Shown here piece by piece: positions 7,703 to 16,885 of a DNA stretch of 27,763 nt (position 1 is the first letter of the stretch; each line of letters opens with the position of its first letter). The stretch spans positions 1 to 27,763 of the IMG/VR virus record IMGVR_UViG_3300032087_001150. One strand, written 5' to 3'. The DNA comes from a virus. Below the pieces are notes generated by a model that saw only the letters and a list, made by a program, of their open reading frames with translations, was not told the origin of the DNA and made no database searches. A program made the position numbers and the translations under genes.

Positions 7703-10700
7703 CTGGATTGATGACTATATGAAGATACTTGCCAAACATGAGGGAACTCGTGGAGCAAGGGCTATTGAAGGTGGTGGTTATACAAGGGGATATGGTCTTA
7801 CTGATTTAGCTCAAAGCTTTCTAAATCACCTAATGCAAACAAAAGGTGCTAATGCTGATGAAATGTCAGACAAAAAGCTTGCTAGAGAATATGTCATTTG
7901 GAATGCAGAACAGATAAGTAATCAGTTTGATAATTATGATGAGTGGCCTGACAGCGTAAAAATGGCTGCTGTAGACCTTGCATATAATGGTGGTAACATC
8001 ACTCGATTTAAAGGATTTACTACTGCTTTAAGAGAAGGTCGTTATCAAGACGCTATGAGTGAAACATTAGATGTAGTTGCTGCTAATGATCCAGAAACAG
8101 GTAAACGTGGTGCTTTGCGTGGTCTTGGTAATAGACGTTTTGATATATATAACTACGTTGCAGATGAGTTAGAGTTTCCAGAAATAACTGGCTTGAAGGT
8201 ATTGAAGCGAGGTACAGGAAGCTTGTTTTCCTATACAACCGCTGATGGGGCTACAATAGATAAAGCTATTGGCTCACCTATTCACTCTGCTTCGGGTTCT
8301 TATGATCCACCTTTAAAAAAAAAGATTAAACCTGTAGTTGAAGAGGGGTCTCTTACAAAAGATTTAAGTAATCAAGAGCTTGTTGAATTGGCTCAACAAA
8401 AAATTACTGAGTCAAGAAATTTAAGGGAAGACCCCCCTCAGACCATTACAGCTACAAAAATTGAACCAGATGAACCAGAACAAGAAGCAGAAGTTGATGA
8501 GCCTGTTTCTGTAAAACCTGTTCAACCAGTTACTTTACCAGAATTTGAATTTGACAATATGTATGTTCAGAGGATGGCATCTGTTCCAGAACCAAAGCCA
8601 TTAAATTTAAATTTACAAAAAGAGCCAGACCTTAGAAAAAAATTACAACAAACTATTGAAGAAGATTATGAAAACAATGGGCAGTTTGCTCAGTTTATCA
8701 AAAGAGAAGAAAACGGTTTAGCTGCACCATTTTTATTTACAGATGATTTTAGCACAATAGCAAGAGCTGCTTTTAATCAGGTCAACCCAATTAAAGCTGG
8801 GATAGACTGGTATAATGATAAGCTTTTTATGATTGATGATGATCCAAATTATGATTTTATAAAAGACGAGCAACTTAAACCATATCAAAACTCACTGTGG
8901 AGATTTTACGATAGTAAAAGCTCAGAAGAAACGGCAAAAAGAATTAAACGACTTAAGCAAGAACAAGAAGATCAGTCTATATTGTCATCTAGCAGTGGTT
9001 CAGAAATAACTTTTGGTGCTGCGTTACTTACTCCATCTACGTTACTCCCTATTGCTCCTTTGAAGGTTTTAAAATCAAAAAGTATGCTTGATAGAGCATT
9101 GTATGGTGGCTTGTTTACAGGCGGTGCTGTGGGTGCAGAACAGGCCATACTATCTTCACAAAGAGAATTACGCTCTCCATCAGATGTTATAAAAGCGATT
9201 GGAATATCTGCGGCTATTGGAAGTAGTGTTACTGCTGCTTTTGGAAGAACGATAGCCAAAGGTAAAATAACGCAACAGCAACAAAGAAATAGACAAAAAA
9301 GAAGAACAAAAGACCCAATGTACAAAGCTGCTGGTGCAAGTGTAAACCCAGATATTTTGCGTAGACAAGCCTATGAAACAATCGAACAAGATTCACTTAA
9401 GGAAACTGGTGTTGGTATAGAAAAATTAGGTTGGAATCCAGTAATACGTTTGTTGCAAAGTCCTAACCCCATTGTAAGGGGTGTTGTAGCAGAGCTTGTT
9501 GACCTTGGCGGTATGATGCAAAAGAAAGTTGATGACGAAGTAGCTATGTCTACCAGTGTTGAGAAAAACTTTTCTGCTTTGTACACTGGCAGACTTTTGG
9601 AAGCTATTCGTTCATTAGACGAACAGTATCTTGCCTATAGAGGTGTTGTTGCAAAAGATGGTGATGTTGCTAGGTCATTTCAAATAATGCATATACAAGC
9701 CAAGGATAAATTTAAAAGAACTCTTAATTCTTTAACAGAATATGAGTTTAGGGTTCGTGTTGCTAAGGCTATGCGTAGAGGAGATGAAGACAGTGTTATT
9801 GATGCTGCAACCCCTTACGTTAATCAGGCTGCTCAAAAGAGTCGTGTGCAATTTAACTTTATCAAAAAACAAGCAGAAGAAGTAAAATTACATGAAGAAC
9901 AAATTGTTCGGTCTTTGCGTTCAGCCAGAGCATCTGATGCTCCCCCAGCAAGAATAGCTGAGTTAGAACAAAGATTAGAACGTGTAAGGGCAGAAGGAGT
10001 ATTTTTAAACTCTGCTGCTTCTTATGTGCCAAGAGTATATCGTGTAGATAAGATTATGGCAGATGAGATTAGGTTTCGAGATATTATAAGAAACTATGCG
10101 TCTACAAGACTTGGCTTAGCTGGTAATGATTTAGAAAAATATGTGGATGATGTTTTTGATGGTGTAACCAAACAAAAACCTTATCACGCTATAGATGAAG
10201 CTGATGACCTCGAAGATGTTGTAGTCGCTTCTGGTTTGAGATCAAGAGAGATTGATATAGATGATATTCTTATAGAAGACTTTCTTGAAAATGATATAGA
10301 AGTTTTACTGCGTCACCACACAACCAGAATGGGTATGGATATCGAGCTTACAAAAACCTTTGGTTCTGTTGATATGAAGAATGTCATTAACCAAGTTAAA
10401 TCAGAATATAGCAGACTCATATCTGAAACATCAGATGTAGCCAAAAAAGCAGAACTAAATAAAAACCTGCTTGCTGATTTGCGAGATATAAGAGGGTTGC
10501 GTGATAGAGTTCGTGGTACTTATGGAGCCTCGAAAGACCCCCATGCTGTGTCCAGTAGATTTGTTAGAACAATGAAATCATTCAATGTCATTGTAGGTAT
10601 GGGCGGTGCAACCATATCTTCTATACCTGATATTGCCAGAACAGCAATGGTTGAAGGTTTTAAGGCTAGTTACGATAAAGGGCTTGCTAAAGCATTTAGC

Positions 10701-11723
10701 CAACAATCTGCACAATTAAGGAAGATGACTAAAAAAGAGCTTAGGTCATCTGGCGTTGCTGCTGATGCAATCTTAGGTTTGCGTTCAAGCGCAATGGCAG
10801 ACCTTGGAGACATATTTGGAAATAGATTTGCTATTGAAAGATTTATGAACCAAAGCGTTGGTGTAATGTTTTTTATGAATGGTCTGAATATATGGAATCA
10901 GACTCTTAAAGAGTTTGCTGGCACTGTTACAATGCTTCGTATGACTGAAGATATTATGAAGCCTTGGAATAATCTAGCAAAAGCGCAAAAAGAAAAATTT
11001 CTAAAAGTAGGCATAGATGGAAATATGCACACTAGAATGCAAAGCCTTATAAGAACTCATGGTGAGCAAGTAGATGGTGAATGGATGCCTAATACTTCTT
11101 TATGGGGAGATCAGACAGCAAGACTGGTATTTAGACAAGCTTTAAATAAATCTGTCGATAGAGTTATTATAACACCTGGGGCTGGTGACAGAGCTTTGTG
11201 GACATCTCGTGAGCTTGGCTCATTGCTTACACAATTCAAATCTTTTGGACAGGGTGCAACTGTAAGAATGCTTACATCAGGATTACAAGAACGTGATGGA
11301 GCATTTTGGCAAGGTGCATTTTTGCTTGTAGGACTTGCAGCCTTAGTAAATGAAATTAAAAGATTGCAGTATGGCATTGATAGAGAAGAAACTTTTGATG
11401 AAAAACTTATCAATGCTATAGATAGGTCTGGAATACTGGGTTATTTTATGGACGTTAATAATGCTATTGAAAAGATAAGCAATAGAGAGATTGGTTTAAG
11501 GCCAGCTATTACTGACCAAAGGTCTTATCCTATGCCTATGGGAGCAAAGGCATCAGCAGTCGCTGGCCCAACAGCAGGGAATATTACTAATCTTGCTGGT
11601 ATTATGGGTGATTTAGTTGGCTTTAGAGCTGATGCAGATACACTTAAAAGCGTAAGCTTTTTGGTTCCTTATTCTAACTTACCTTACACTCAACCTGTTT
11701 CTAACATGATTTTTAATAAGTAA
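7695..11723 (+). CDS. Internal virion protein, gp16-like, with N-terminal lysozyme-type domain
   Basis: 1342 residues, near the 1318 of T7 gp16. Residues 1-155 read as a T4-lysozyme/GH24-like muramidase: HEGTRGARAIEGGG (E16 the likely acid) followed by YTRGYGLTD (29-37), then AAVDLAYNGGN (about 92-102) and a closing LGNRRFDIYNY near 143-153. T7 gp16 instead carries a lytic transglycosylase, so the peptidoglycan-cutting module differs. A Pro/Glu-rich linker (about 210-290) separates it from a long helical core domain with hydrophobic patches near 442-480 and 1202-1220. The virion lysozyme would open a local hole in the cell wall for DNA entry. A T TTA AAA slippery run sits at codons 206-208 (8312-8323). 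Catalytic residues are inferred from motif spacing. Confidence 0.8.
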   Translation: MSNWIDDYMKILAKHEGTRGARAIEGGGYTRGYGLTDLAQSFLNHLMQTKGANADEMSDKKLAREYVIWNAEQISNQFDNYDEWPDSVKMAAVDLAYNGGNITRFKGFTTALREGRYQDAMSETLDVVAANDPETGKRGALRGLGNRRFDIYNYVADELEFPEITGLKVLKRGTGSLFSYTTADGATIDKAIGSPIHSASGSYDPPLKKKIKPVVEEGSLTKDLSNQELVELAQQKITESRNLREDPPQTITATKIEPDEPEQEAEVDEPVSVKPVQPVTLPEFEFDNMYVQRMASVPEPKPLNLNLQKEPDLRKKLQQTIEEDYENNGQFAQFIKREENGLAAPFLFTDDFSTIARAAFNQVNPIKAGIDWYNDKLFMIDDDPNYDFIKDEQLKPYQNSLWRFYDSKSSEETAKRIKRLKQEQEDQSILSSSSGSEITFGAALLTPSTLLPIAPLKVLKSKSMLDRALYGGLFTGGAVGAEQAILSSQRELRSPSDVIKAIGISAAIGSSVTAAFGRTIAKGKITQQQQRNRQKRRTKDPMYKAAGASVNPDILRRQAYETIEQDSLKETGVGIEKLGWNPVIRLLQSPNPIVRGVVAELVDLGGMMQKKVDDEVAMSTSVEKNFSALYTGRLLEAIRSLDEQYLAYRGVVAKDGDVARSFQIMHIQAKDKFKRTLNSLTEYEFRVRVAKAMRRGDEDSVIDAATPYVNQAAQKSRVQFNFIKKQAEEVKLHEEQIVRSLRSARASDAPPARIAELEQRLERVRAEGVFLNSAASYVPRVYRVDKIMADEIRFRDIIRNYASTRLGLAGNDLEKYVDDVFDGVTKQKPYHAIDEADDLEDVVVASGLRSREIDIDDILIEDFLENDIEVLLRHHTTRMGMDIELTKTFGSVDMKNVINQVKSEYSRLISETSDVAKKAELNKNLLADLRDIRGLRDRVRGTYGASKDPHAVSSRFVRTMKSFNVIVGMGGATISSIPDIARTAMVEGFKASYDKGLAKAFSQQSAQLRKMTKKELRSSGVAADAILGLRSSAMADLGDIFGNRFAIERFMNQSVGVMFFMNGLNIWNQTLKEFAGTVTMLRMTEDIMKPWNNLAKAQKEKFLKVGIDGNMHTRMQSLIRTHGEQVDGEWMPNTSLWGDQTARLVFRQALNKSVDRVIITPGAGDRALWTSRELGSLLTQFKSFGQGATVRMLTSGLQERDGAFWQGAFLLVGLAALVNEIKRLQYGIDREETFDEKLINAIDRSGILGYFMDVNNAIEKISNREIGLRPAITDQRSYPMPMGAKASAVAGPTAGNITNLAGIMGDLVGFRADADTLKSVSFLVPYSNLPYTQPVSNMIFNK
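8312..8323 (+). promoter_or_regulatory. Candidate slippery sequence after the lysozyme domain
   Basis: The reading frame goes CCT TTA AAA AAA AAG, which gives the heptamer T TTA AAA in the correct phase plus a run of nine A (8315-8323). A -1 slip would add K-K-D and stop at TAA 8327-8329, giving a product of about 211 residues that is the lysozyme domain alone. The other frame also stops quickly (TAG 8335-8337). Whether slippage occurs is unknown; no stimulatory hairpin was identified just downstream. Confidence 0.3.
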
Positions 11724-11765
11724 TGTGAATAGACATCTGTAGGCCAAGAAAGGATACAATATATC

Positions 11766-14540
11766 ATGGCTACTATATCGATAGCAGATAATGATGCGAG
11801 AGTTCAGTATACGCAGGCAGTTACTGCGAATACGACACAGCTTACTATTGACTTTCCGTTCTTTAGTTTGGACGACATTAATGTCATTGTTACCAGTGCT
11901 GCTGGGGTGGATACTACGCTTACTAGAGGAACTGGCACAGGAACTTTTGCCGTTGTTGGAACAAGTGTTGATGATGGTTTCTCTGGTGGTCACATTACTC
12001 TTGGCGATACTTATAGTGATGCTGCTACTAAATTTACTATATTCCGTGACATTACTGTAGAAAGAACAACTGACTTTCCAACGTCAGGTCCATTTAATGT
12101 ATCTGCTTTAAATACTGAGTTGGACAAGATTTTTGCTATTGAGCAAGAACTTGAAACTAAAATTGGCAGAACCATGAAGTTGGCTGATTCTGATACAGCA
12201 GCTTCACTTACACTTCCTAACTTAGATACTCGCAAAGGCAAAACTCTTGCGTTTAACAATACAACAGGTCTTCCTGAAGCTGGACCTAGCATAGCTGATG
12301 TGCAGACCGTATCTTCAGCTTCTGCTGATATAGCTACACTTGCAGACATTGAAGACGGAACGGATGCTACTGATGCAATACAGACGGTTGCTGGAATTAG
12401 TGCTAACGTTACTACTGTGGCTGGTATTTCAAGTAATGTCTCCACTGTTGCCGGAATTAGCGCAAATGTAACAACAGTTGCAGGCAACAACTCTAATGTA
12501 ACTACAGTTGCTTCTAACATATCTTCTGTAAATACTGTAGCATCAAATATAACAGATGTTATTGCTGTTGCTAATGATTTAGCAGAAGCCACATCTGAAA
12601 TTGTTACTGTGGCTGATGATTTAAATGAAGCTGTTTCAGAAATTGATACAGTTGCAAACAGCATTACAAATGTTGACGCGGTTGGCACAAACATTGCCAA
12701 TGTAAACACAGTTGCAGGTATATCATCTAACGTAACAACAGTTGCAGGAGTATCATCTGATGTTACAACAGTTGCAGGAGTATCAGGAAACGTAACAACA
12801 GTAGCTGGAATTGCATCTGATGTAACGACAGTTGCTGCTGACGGCACAGATATTGGCACTGTGGCTGGGATTAGTTCAAACGTTAGCACAGTAGCTGGTA
12901 TATCTGCCAATGTTACAACAGTAGCTGGTGTGTCATCAGATGTAACAGCAGTTGCTGGCATTTCAGCAAATGTAACTACTGTTGCAAATAATGTTGCTGG
13001 AGTTAATAGCTTTGCTGATCGTTATCGTATTGGTTCTTCAAATCCAACTACTTCTCTTGATGAAGGGGATTTGTTTTTTAACACTACAGATAACGAGTTA
13101 AAAGTTTACAATGGTAGCTCTTGGGTGGCAGCATCAAGTTCTGTAAATGGAACTTCTGTACGTCAAACATATACAGTTGGCACAGCATCTGGTGGCTATG
13201 ATGGCTCAACTACAGTATTTCCAATAACTTATGATGTTGGCTTTGTTGATGTTTATTTAAACGGCGTCAGGCTGGCTGGCTCAGATTTCACAGCAACCAA
13301 CGGCACATCAGTTACACTAGGTTCTGCGGCTGCATCTGGTGACACTGTAGACATGGTTGCGTTTGGTATATTTAATGTTGCAGCAATCAGTGCTGCGGCT
13401 CTTACAAGCGGGACAATACCTGATGCTAGATTCCCTGCTACACTGCCAGCCGTGTCAGGTGCGAACCTAACAGGTATAAATACAGATTTGGTAGCAGATA
13501 CTACTCCGCAACTTGGCGGCAATTTGGATGTCCAGACACATTCGATTGTAAGCACAAGCAATCAGGATATTACAATTACACCAGATGGCACTGGTAATGT
13601 TGTGATGAATACCGATAATCTTCAAATTATAGAAAGTGCAGATAGTGCATCTCAAGCACCTAATCTCGACTTACGGAGAATAAGTTCAAGTCCAGCCGAT
13701 AATGATATTCTTGGTGCTGTTCGTTTTTATGGTAAGGATAGTGCTGGAAACGATGAGTTATACGGAAAAATAAGCGTTGAAGCTGAGGATGTAACAAATA
13801 CAATCGAATCAAGTAGTATGTATTTCGAAGCTCAACCTGATTGTAGGATGCAGCTTTATCGTCCAAACATCTCAAATAAATTTTTGTACTTTCTTGATGA
13901 ACAAATATTGCATTGGGATCAACATAAGGGAACAAATTATTTCTGTAGATTATTTTGGGAAACACCAACACAAAGTAACAACCTTTCCTTACCAAATGTT
14001 CAAAGCGGCACATTATCCCATGTTGCACTAAGCACGACAACAATCACATCAGCAACAAGCATTATTACTATCGATAACTTGCCTGATGAGTTTGACACTT
14101 TTCAGTTTTTTATAAACGCACATCCTGTGACTGACAATGTGAGTTTTAGGTCAAGATTTTTAAATGCTTCTGGAGTCGCTATATCATCCGCTAATACCTA
14201 TGGTTTCTATCGTGACACAGATGGTGGCGGTACTAGCGTTGATAATGAAACATTTATCCAACTTACAGGAAACTCTATCGGCAATTCTGATCATGAAGGA
14301 GTAGTAGCTAATTTAACATTACAAGGCAGGAACTTTGACGGCGCTAATCTTGCCGTCGTGCCACCAGTTATTCATGGAAATATTGTAGGTCATTACACTA
14401 CTAGCGTGGCTTCTGGTGGTAGTGCTTATGGATGTATGAATGATAACGTTGCTATGGGTATTAGAGGCATACAATTTTACTTTAGTAGTGGCGATGTAGA
14501 AAAAGCAACGGTTCAAGTATTTGGGATACAAAACACATGA
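11766..14540 (+). CDS. Tail fibre protein with T7 gp17-like N-terminus
   Basis: 924 residues. Start is preceded by AAAGGA. Residues 1-150 match the T7 tail fibre N-terminal attachment domain (YTQAVTANTTQLTIDFPFF near 17-35; an FRDITVERTTDF block near 94-105; a helix with AIEQELETKIGRTMKLAD). About residues 205-415 are a run of 10-residue repeats of the type VAGISxNVTT, probably a trimeric shaft. Then come modules frequent in marine phage fibres: DEGDLFFNTTDNELKVYNG (near 437-455), VDVYLNGVRLAGSDFT (near 494-509), and TPQLGGNLDVQTHSI (near 580-594). The last 180 residues, probably the receptor tip, are not recognised. It binds the host surface. Its stop overlaps the chaperone gene (ATGA). Confidence 0.85.
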   Translation: MATISIADNDARVQYTQAVTANTTQLTIDFPFFSLDDINVIVTSAAGVDTTLTRGTGTGTFAVVGTSVDDGFSGGHITLGDTYSDAATKFTIFRDITVERTTDFPTSGPFNVSALNTELDKIFAIEQELETKIGRTMKLADSDTAASLTLPNLDTRKGKTLAFNNTTGLPEAGPSIADVQTVSSASADIATLADIEDGTDATDAIQTVAGISANVTTVAGISSNVSTVAGISANVTTVAGNNSNVTTVASNISSVNTVASNITDVIAVANDLAEATSEIVTVADDLNEAVSEIDTVANSITNVDAVGTNIANVNTVAGISSNVTTVAGVSSDVTTVAGVSGNVTTVAGIASDVTTVAADGTDIGTVAGISSNVSTVAGISANVTTVAGVSSDVTAVAGISANVTTVANNVAGVNSFADRYRIGSSNPTTSLDEGDLFFNTTDNELKVYNGSSWVAASSSVNGTSVRQTYTVGTASGGYDGSTTVFPITYDVGFVDVYLNGVRLAGSDFTATNGTSVTLGSAAASGDTVDMVAFGIFNVAAISAAALTSGTIPDARFPATLPAVSGANLTGINTDLVADTTPQLGGNLDVQTHSIVSTSNQDITITPDGTGNVVMNTDNLQIIESADSASQAPNLDLRRISSSPADNDILGAVRFYGKDSAGNDELYGKISVEAEDVTNTIESSSMYFEAQPDCRMQLYRPNISNKFLYFLDEQILHWDQHKGTNYFCRLFWETPTQSNNLSLPNVQSGTLSHVALSTTTITSATSIITIDNLPDEFDTFQFFINAHPVTDNVSFRSRFLNASGVAISSANTYGFYRDTDGGGTSVDNETFIQLTGNSIGNSDHEGVVANLTLQGRNFDGANLAVVPPVIHGNIVGHYTTSVASGGSAYGCMNDNVAMGIRGIQFYFSSGDVEKATVQVFGIQNT
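12387..13000 (+). repeat. In-frame ~30-bp repeats in the tail fibre shaft
   Basis: About twenty consecutive units of 30 bases encode VAGISxNVTT-type decapeptides, with some units nearly identical at DNA level (for example around 12710-12830 and 12855-12975) and a more diverged middle (about 12490-12700). The period and content suggest a repetitive trimeric shaft able to change length by recombination or slippage. The unit count is by eye. Confidence 0.8.
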
Positions 14541-14878
14541 GTAAGACAGTAATTGATTTTAGTGTTATGCCTGATGAGTATGACCCTTTGACAAATCCAA
14601 CAGCAGTAAAAATAACTGCTTCAGAAGTTGAAATGACTGCTGAAGAAACTGCCGCAAGGCAAGCTGAAGAAGCCGCAGAAGGCACTGATGCAGAAAGAGC
14701 AATGAACGCCTTGCGTGAACAACGTAATAAACTATTAGCAAAGACAGATTGGACGCAGGGGGCTGATGTTCCTGACGCAATTAAGGGGGCATATACAACT
14801 TATCGACAGGCATTGCGAGACATAACAAAAGCACACAACAACCCACGCACTGTTGTGTGGCCTGACAAACCGGAGTAA
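14537..14878 (+). CDS. Tail fibre assembly chaperone-like protein
   Basis: 113 residues starting in ATGA overlap with the fibre gene. The C-terminal half, LREQRNKLLAKTDWTQGADVP followed by YTTYRQALRDI, is the typical signature of phage tail assembly chaperone (Phage_tail_APC-type) proteins. A Glu/Ala-rich stretch (VEMTAEETAARQAEEAAEG, about residues 31-49) precedes it. It probably helps fold or trimerise the fibre encoded just upstream, or the second fibre-like protein just downstream. The motif is distinctive; the exact partner is not shown. Confidence 0.75.
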   Translation: MSKTVIDFSVMPDEYDPLTNPTAVKITASEVEMTAEETAARQAEEAAEGTDAERAMNALREQRNKLLAKTDWTQGADVPDAIKGAYTTYRQALRDITKAHNNPRTVVWPDKPE

Positions 14879-14881
14879 GCC

Positions 14882-16243
14882 ATGACACGAGCAAGAGATT
14901 TAGCTGACATCATTTCTGGTGGTTTTACTGAAGCAGACATTCCTGCTTTGTCAGCATCTAAAATAACATCCGGTAGTTTTGCTGATGGTAGAATACCAAA
15001 TCTTGCTGCCTCTAAAATTACAAGTGGTGCATTTGATGAAGCTCGTTTGACAAACGCACCTAGCGGTGGTGGACACAGTAGAGCGTCTGTTGCTAGTTCT
15101 GGAAATGTTACTTTAGATTTGAGTGGTGATGATAATTATTTTGACGCTGGCACACTTACAGGCTCAACTACTGTTACTTTTGGAACACCAAGTGATGCAA
15201 ACAAAAGATTTATTTATAGCTTTATTCCTTCTTACGACTCAAGTGCATCGTCTGTAGACGATACCGATACATGGAGCATTGATGCTAGTCAAAGTAACAA
15301 TTTTGCAGATACTTCTGGTGAATCACGTGCATGGAGTCCTGATGGCAAGAAATACTACATTAACAACAGTGTTGGAGATTGGGTATCTCAATATAACCTA
15401 ACTTCACCTTTTGATTTATCAACGGCTACTTTTCATTATAAAGTTCATCTCAACAATCAATCGTCATCTGCATATGGTCCTGCTATAAAAAGAACCTTAA
15501 ATGCAACAGTTACAACCGCAGAGGACATAATTCTCAAACCTGATGGGACTAAGATGTTCATGGTTTGTAGGGGGACAGATGATGTCAAAGAATTTAGTAT
15601 GTCTACAGCGTTTGATATTAGCACTTTGACCTATTCTAGTTCTGACCTTTATGTTGGTGGACAAGAAACAAATCCATTCTTAGTGCAATTTGCGAATAAT
15701 GGTGCAATTTTATATGTATCTGGAACAACAGGTGATGGAGTTGACAGGTGGAATTTAAGCACAGCGTATGATGTTTCTACTGGTACATATGCTGGTTTTG
15801 TAAGTACGAATAATTTGTTCAACACTACGTCTATGACTACTGTTCTTGGGTTTTGCGAATTTAGTGCTGATGGAAACACGGCTTTTCTTGCTGGATCTGA
15901 CTCAGTGACAACTGCTGTTTACACTTTGAGTTTAGTTTCTCCTTTCCAATTAAGTACCTCTGCAACAGTTAGCTCGACAAAAGTTTTTAATATGGCGTTT
16001 GATGGTAACACAGGTCCGGGCTTTCCCAACTGGAAAGCTATAAGCATGGATAGGATGTTTTGGTCAGATAGATATATGATTCTTGAGCGTGGCACAAGAT
16101 ATCTTCCAACATTTTCAACATCTTTTGCCGGCGAACATAAATATCTTGATAGAGGATATAGGCACTTTCTAGAGTTTGAAACCCATGATACTGGTTCAAG
16201 CTATCAACTCATTAATCACACTAAAGTTAACATACAGACTTAA
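14882..16243 (+). CDS. Second fibre-like protein with beta-propeller-type repeats
   Basis: 453 residues, start preceded by GGAGTAAGCC. Residues 1-62 contain tandem fibre-type units (ALSASKITSGSFADGRIPNL, then AASKITSGAFDEARL), related to the ALTSGTIPDARFPATLP segment in the main fibre. From about 140 there are spaced repeats of the kind xWSPDGKKYYI, ILKPDGTKMFMV, FANNGAILYVSG and FSADGNTAFLAG, each followed by a YxLSTAYDVST-like strand. That pattern is typical of beta-propeller blades. It probably sits on or near the fibre as a receptor-binding or accessory tip protein. The role is inferred from position and the shared N-terminal units. Confidence 0.65.
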   Translation: MTRARDLADIISGGFTEADIPALSASKITSGSFADGRIPNLAASKITSGAFDEARLTNAPSGGGHSRASVASSGNVTLDLSGDDNYFDAGTLTGSTTVTFGTPSDANKRFIYSFIPSYDSSASSVDDTDTWSIDASQSNNFADTSGESRAWSPDGKKYYINNSVGDWVSQYNLTSPFDLSTATFHYKVHLNNQSSSAYGPAIKRTLNATVTTAEDIILKPDGTKMFMVCRGTDDVKEFSMSTAFDISTLTYSSSDLYVGGQETNPFLVQFANNGAILYVSGTTGDGVDRWNLSTAYDVSTGTYAGFVSTNNLFNTTSMTTVLGFCEFSADGNTAFLAGSDSVTTAVYTLSLVSPFQLSTSATVSSTKVFNMAFDGNTGPGFPNWKAISMDRMFWSDRYMILERGTRYLPTFSTSFAGEHKYLDRGYRHFLEFETHDTGSSYQLINHTKVNIQT

Positions 16244-16245
16244 TC

Positions 16246-16416
16246 ATGAGTAAGCCAACCATACAGTCAATCCATGTTGAGCTTGAGAAGCATATCGCTG
16301 TTTCAGATGAACGCTGGACAGAAACACTAATGCGTATTAAGCGCATGGAAAGTATTATGATTGGTTCTGCTGGCGCAATAATACTATTGCTGTTGGCTGT
16401 AGTCTGGCGAGGCTAA
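16246..16416 (+). CDS. 56-residue single-span membrane protein (XhlA-like layout)
   Basis: The ORF begins MSKPTIQSIHVELEKHI two bases after the previous stop and ends one base before the next ATG. An N-terminal helix of charged residues (ELEKHIAVSDERWTETLMRIKRME, seen in two parts at about 12-23 and 24-35) is followed by a transmembrane segment (about residues 38-53, IGSAGAIILLLLAVVW) and RG. Soluble amphipathic helix plus C-terminal span is the layout of XhlA-type haemolysin/holin-associated proteins. It opens the probable lysis cassette. Family level is tentative; the membrane topology is clear. Confidence 0.6.
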   Translation: MSKPTIQSIHVELEKHIAVSDERWTETLMRIKRMESIMIGSAGAIILLLLAVVWRG

Positions 16417-16417
16417 C

Positions 16418-16885
16418 ATGGCTATCGACCCTTTGACCGCCATTGCTGTAGCAACTACGGCATACAAGGGTATAGTCAAAGCTTTTCAAACAGGCAAAGA
16501 AATTGAGGCTATGTCTAAGGACATAGGTAAGTGGATGGGTGCTATTGCTGATGTAAAGCAAGCCCATCAAGAAAAGAAAACATCTCGATTTAAAAACGTA
16601 GAAGAACAAGCTCTTGATACTTTTCAAGCTTTGAAGAAAGCAGAAAAGATGGAGATGGATTTAAAGAACTTTCTTATAGCTAACTACGGCTTTAATGCTT
16701 GGAATGATTTACAGCGCATTCAACGTGATATGAGAAAGGCTAAATTAGAAGAAAAGCGTTTAAAGGAAAAACGTGTAGCAGAAATCATGGATATGCTTGG
16801 TCTTGGTTTTGTAAGCATATTGATAGCAGCTATGGTAGGTGGTTTAGTTGCATGGATGGTTTGGCTTAAAGGAGGCTTTAAATGA
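16418..16885 (+). CDS. 155-residue coiled-coil protein with C-terminal membrane anchor
   Basis: Residues 1-20 are mildly hydrophobic (LTAIAVATTAYKGIV), 25-120 are charged and helical with likely coiled coil (for example RDMRKAKLEEKRLKEKRVAE), and 126-150 form a strong transmembrane segment (GLGFVSILIAAMVGGLVAWM) followed by KGGFK. Not recognised as a named family. In the cassette of small membrane proteins it could be a spanin-like or holin-associated component, but no lipobox or signal anchor supports a spanin specifically. The end overlaps the next gene (ATGA). Confidence 0.6.
   Translation: MAIDPLTAIAVATTAYKGIVKAFQTGKEIEAMSKDIGKWMGAIADVKQAHQEKKTSRFKNVEEQALDTFQALKKAEKMEMDLKNFLIANYGFNAWNDLQRIQRDMRKAKLEEKRLKEKRVAEIMDMLGLGFVSILIAAMVGGLVAWMVWLKGGFK

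Noticed and set aside
8972-9325. 117-residue - strand frame with a hydrophobic translation
   Set aside because: It is antisense to the internal virion protein in a gene of continuous coding logic, with no ribosome binding site.
12011-12961. 316-residue open frame on the - strand inside the tail fibre gene
   Set aside because: It is an antisense image of the 30-base fibre repeats, giving a monotonous TPATVVT-type translation. Repeats without stops in one frame explain its length.
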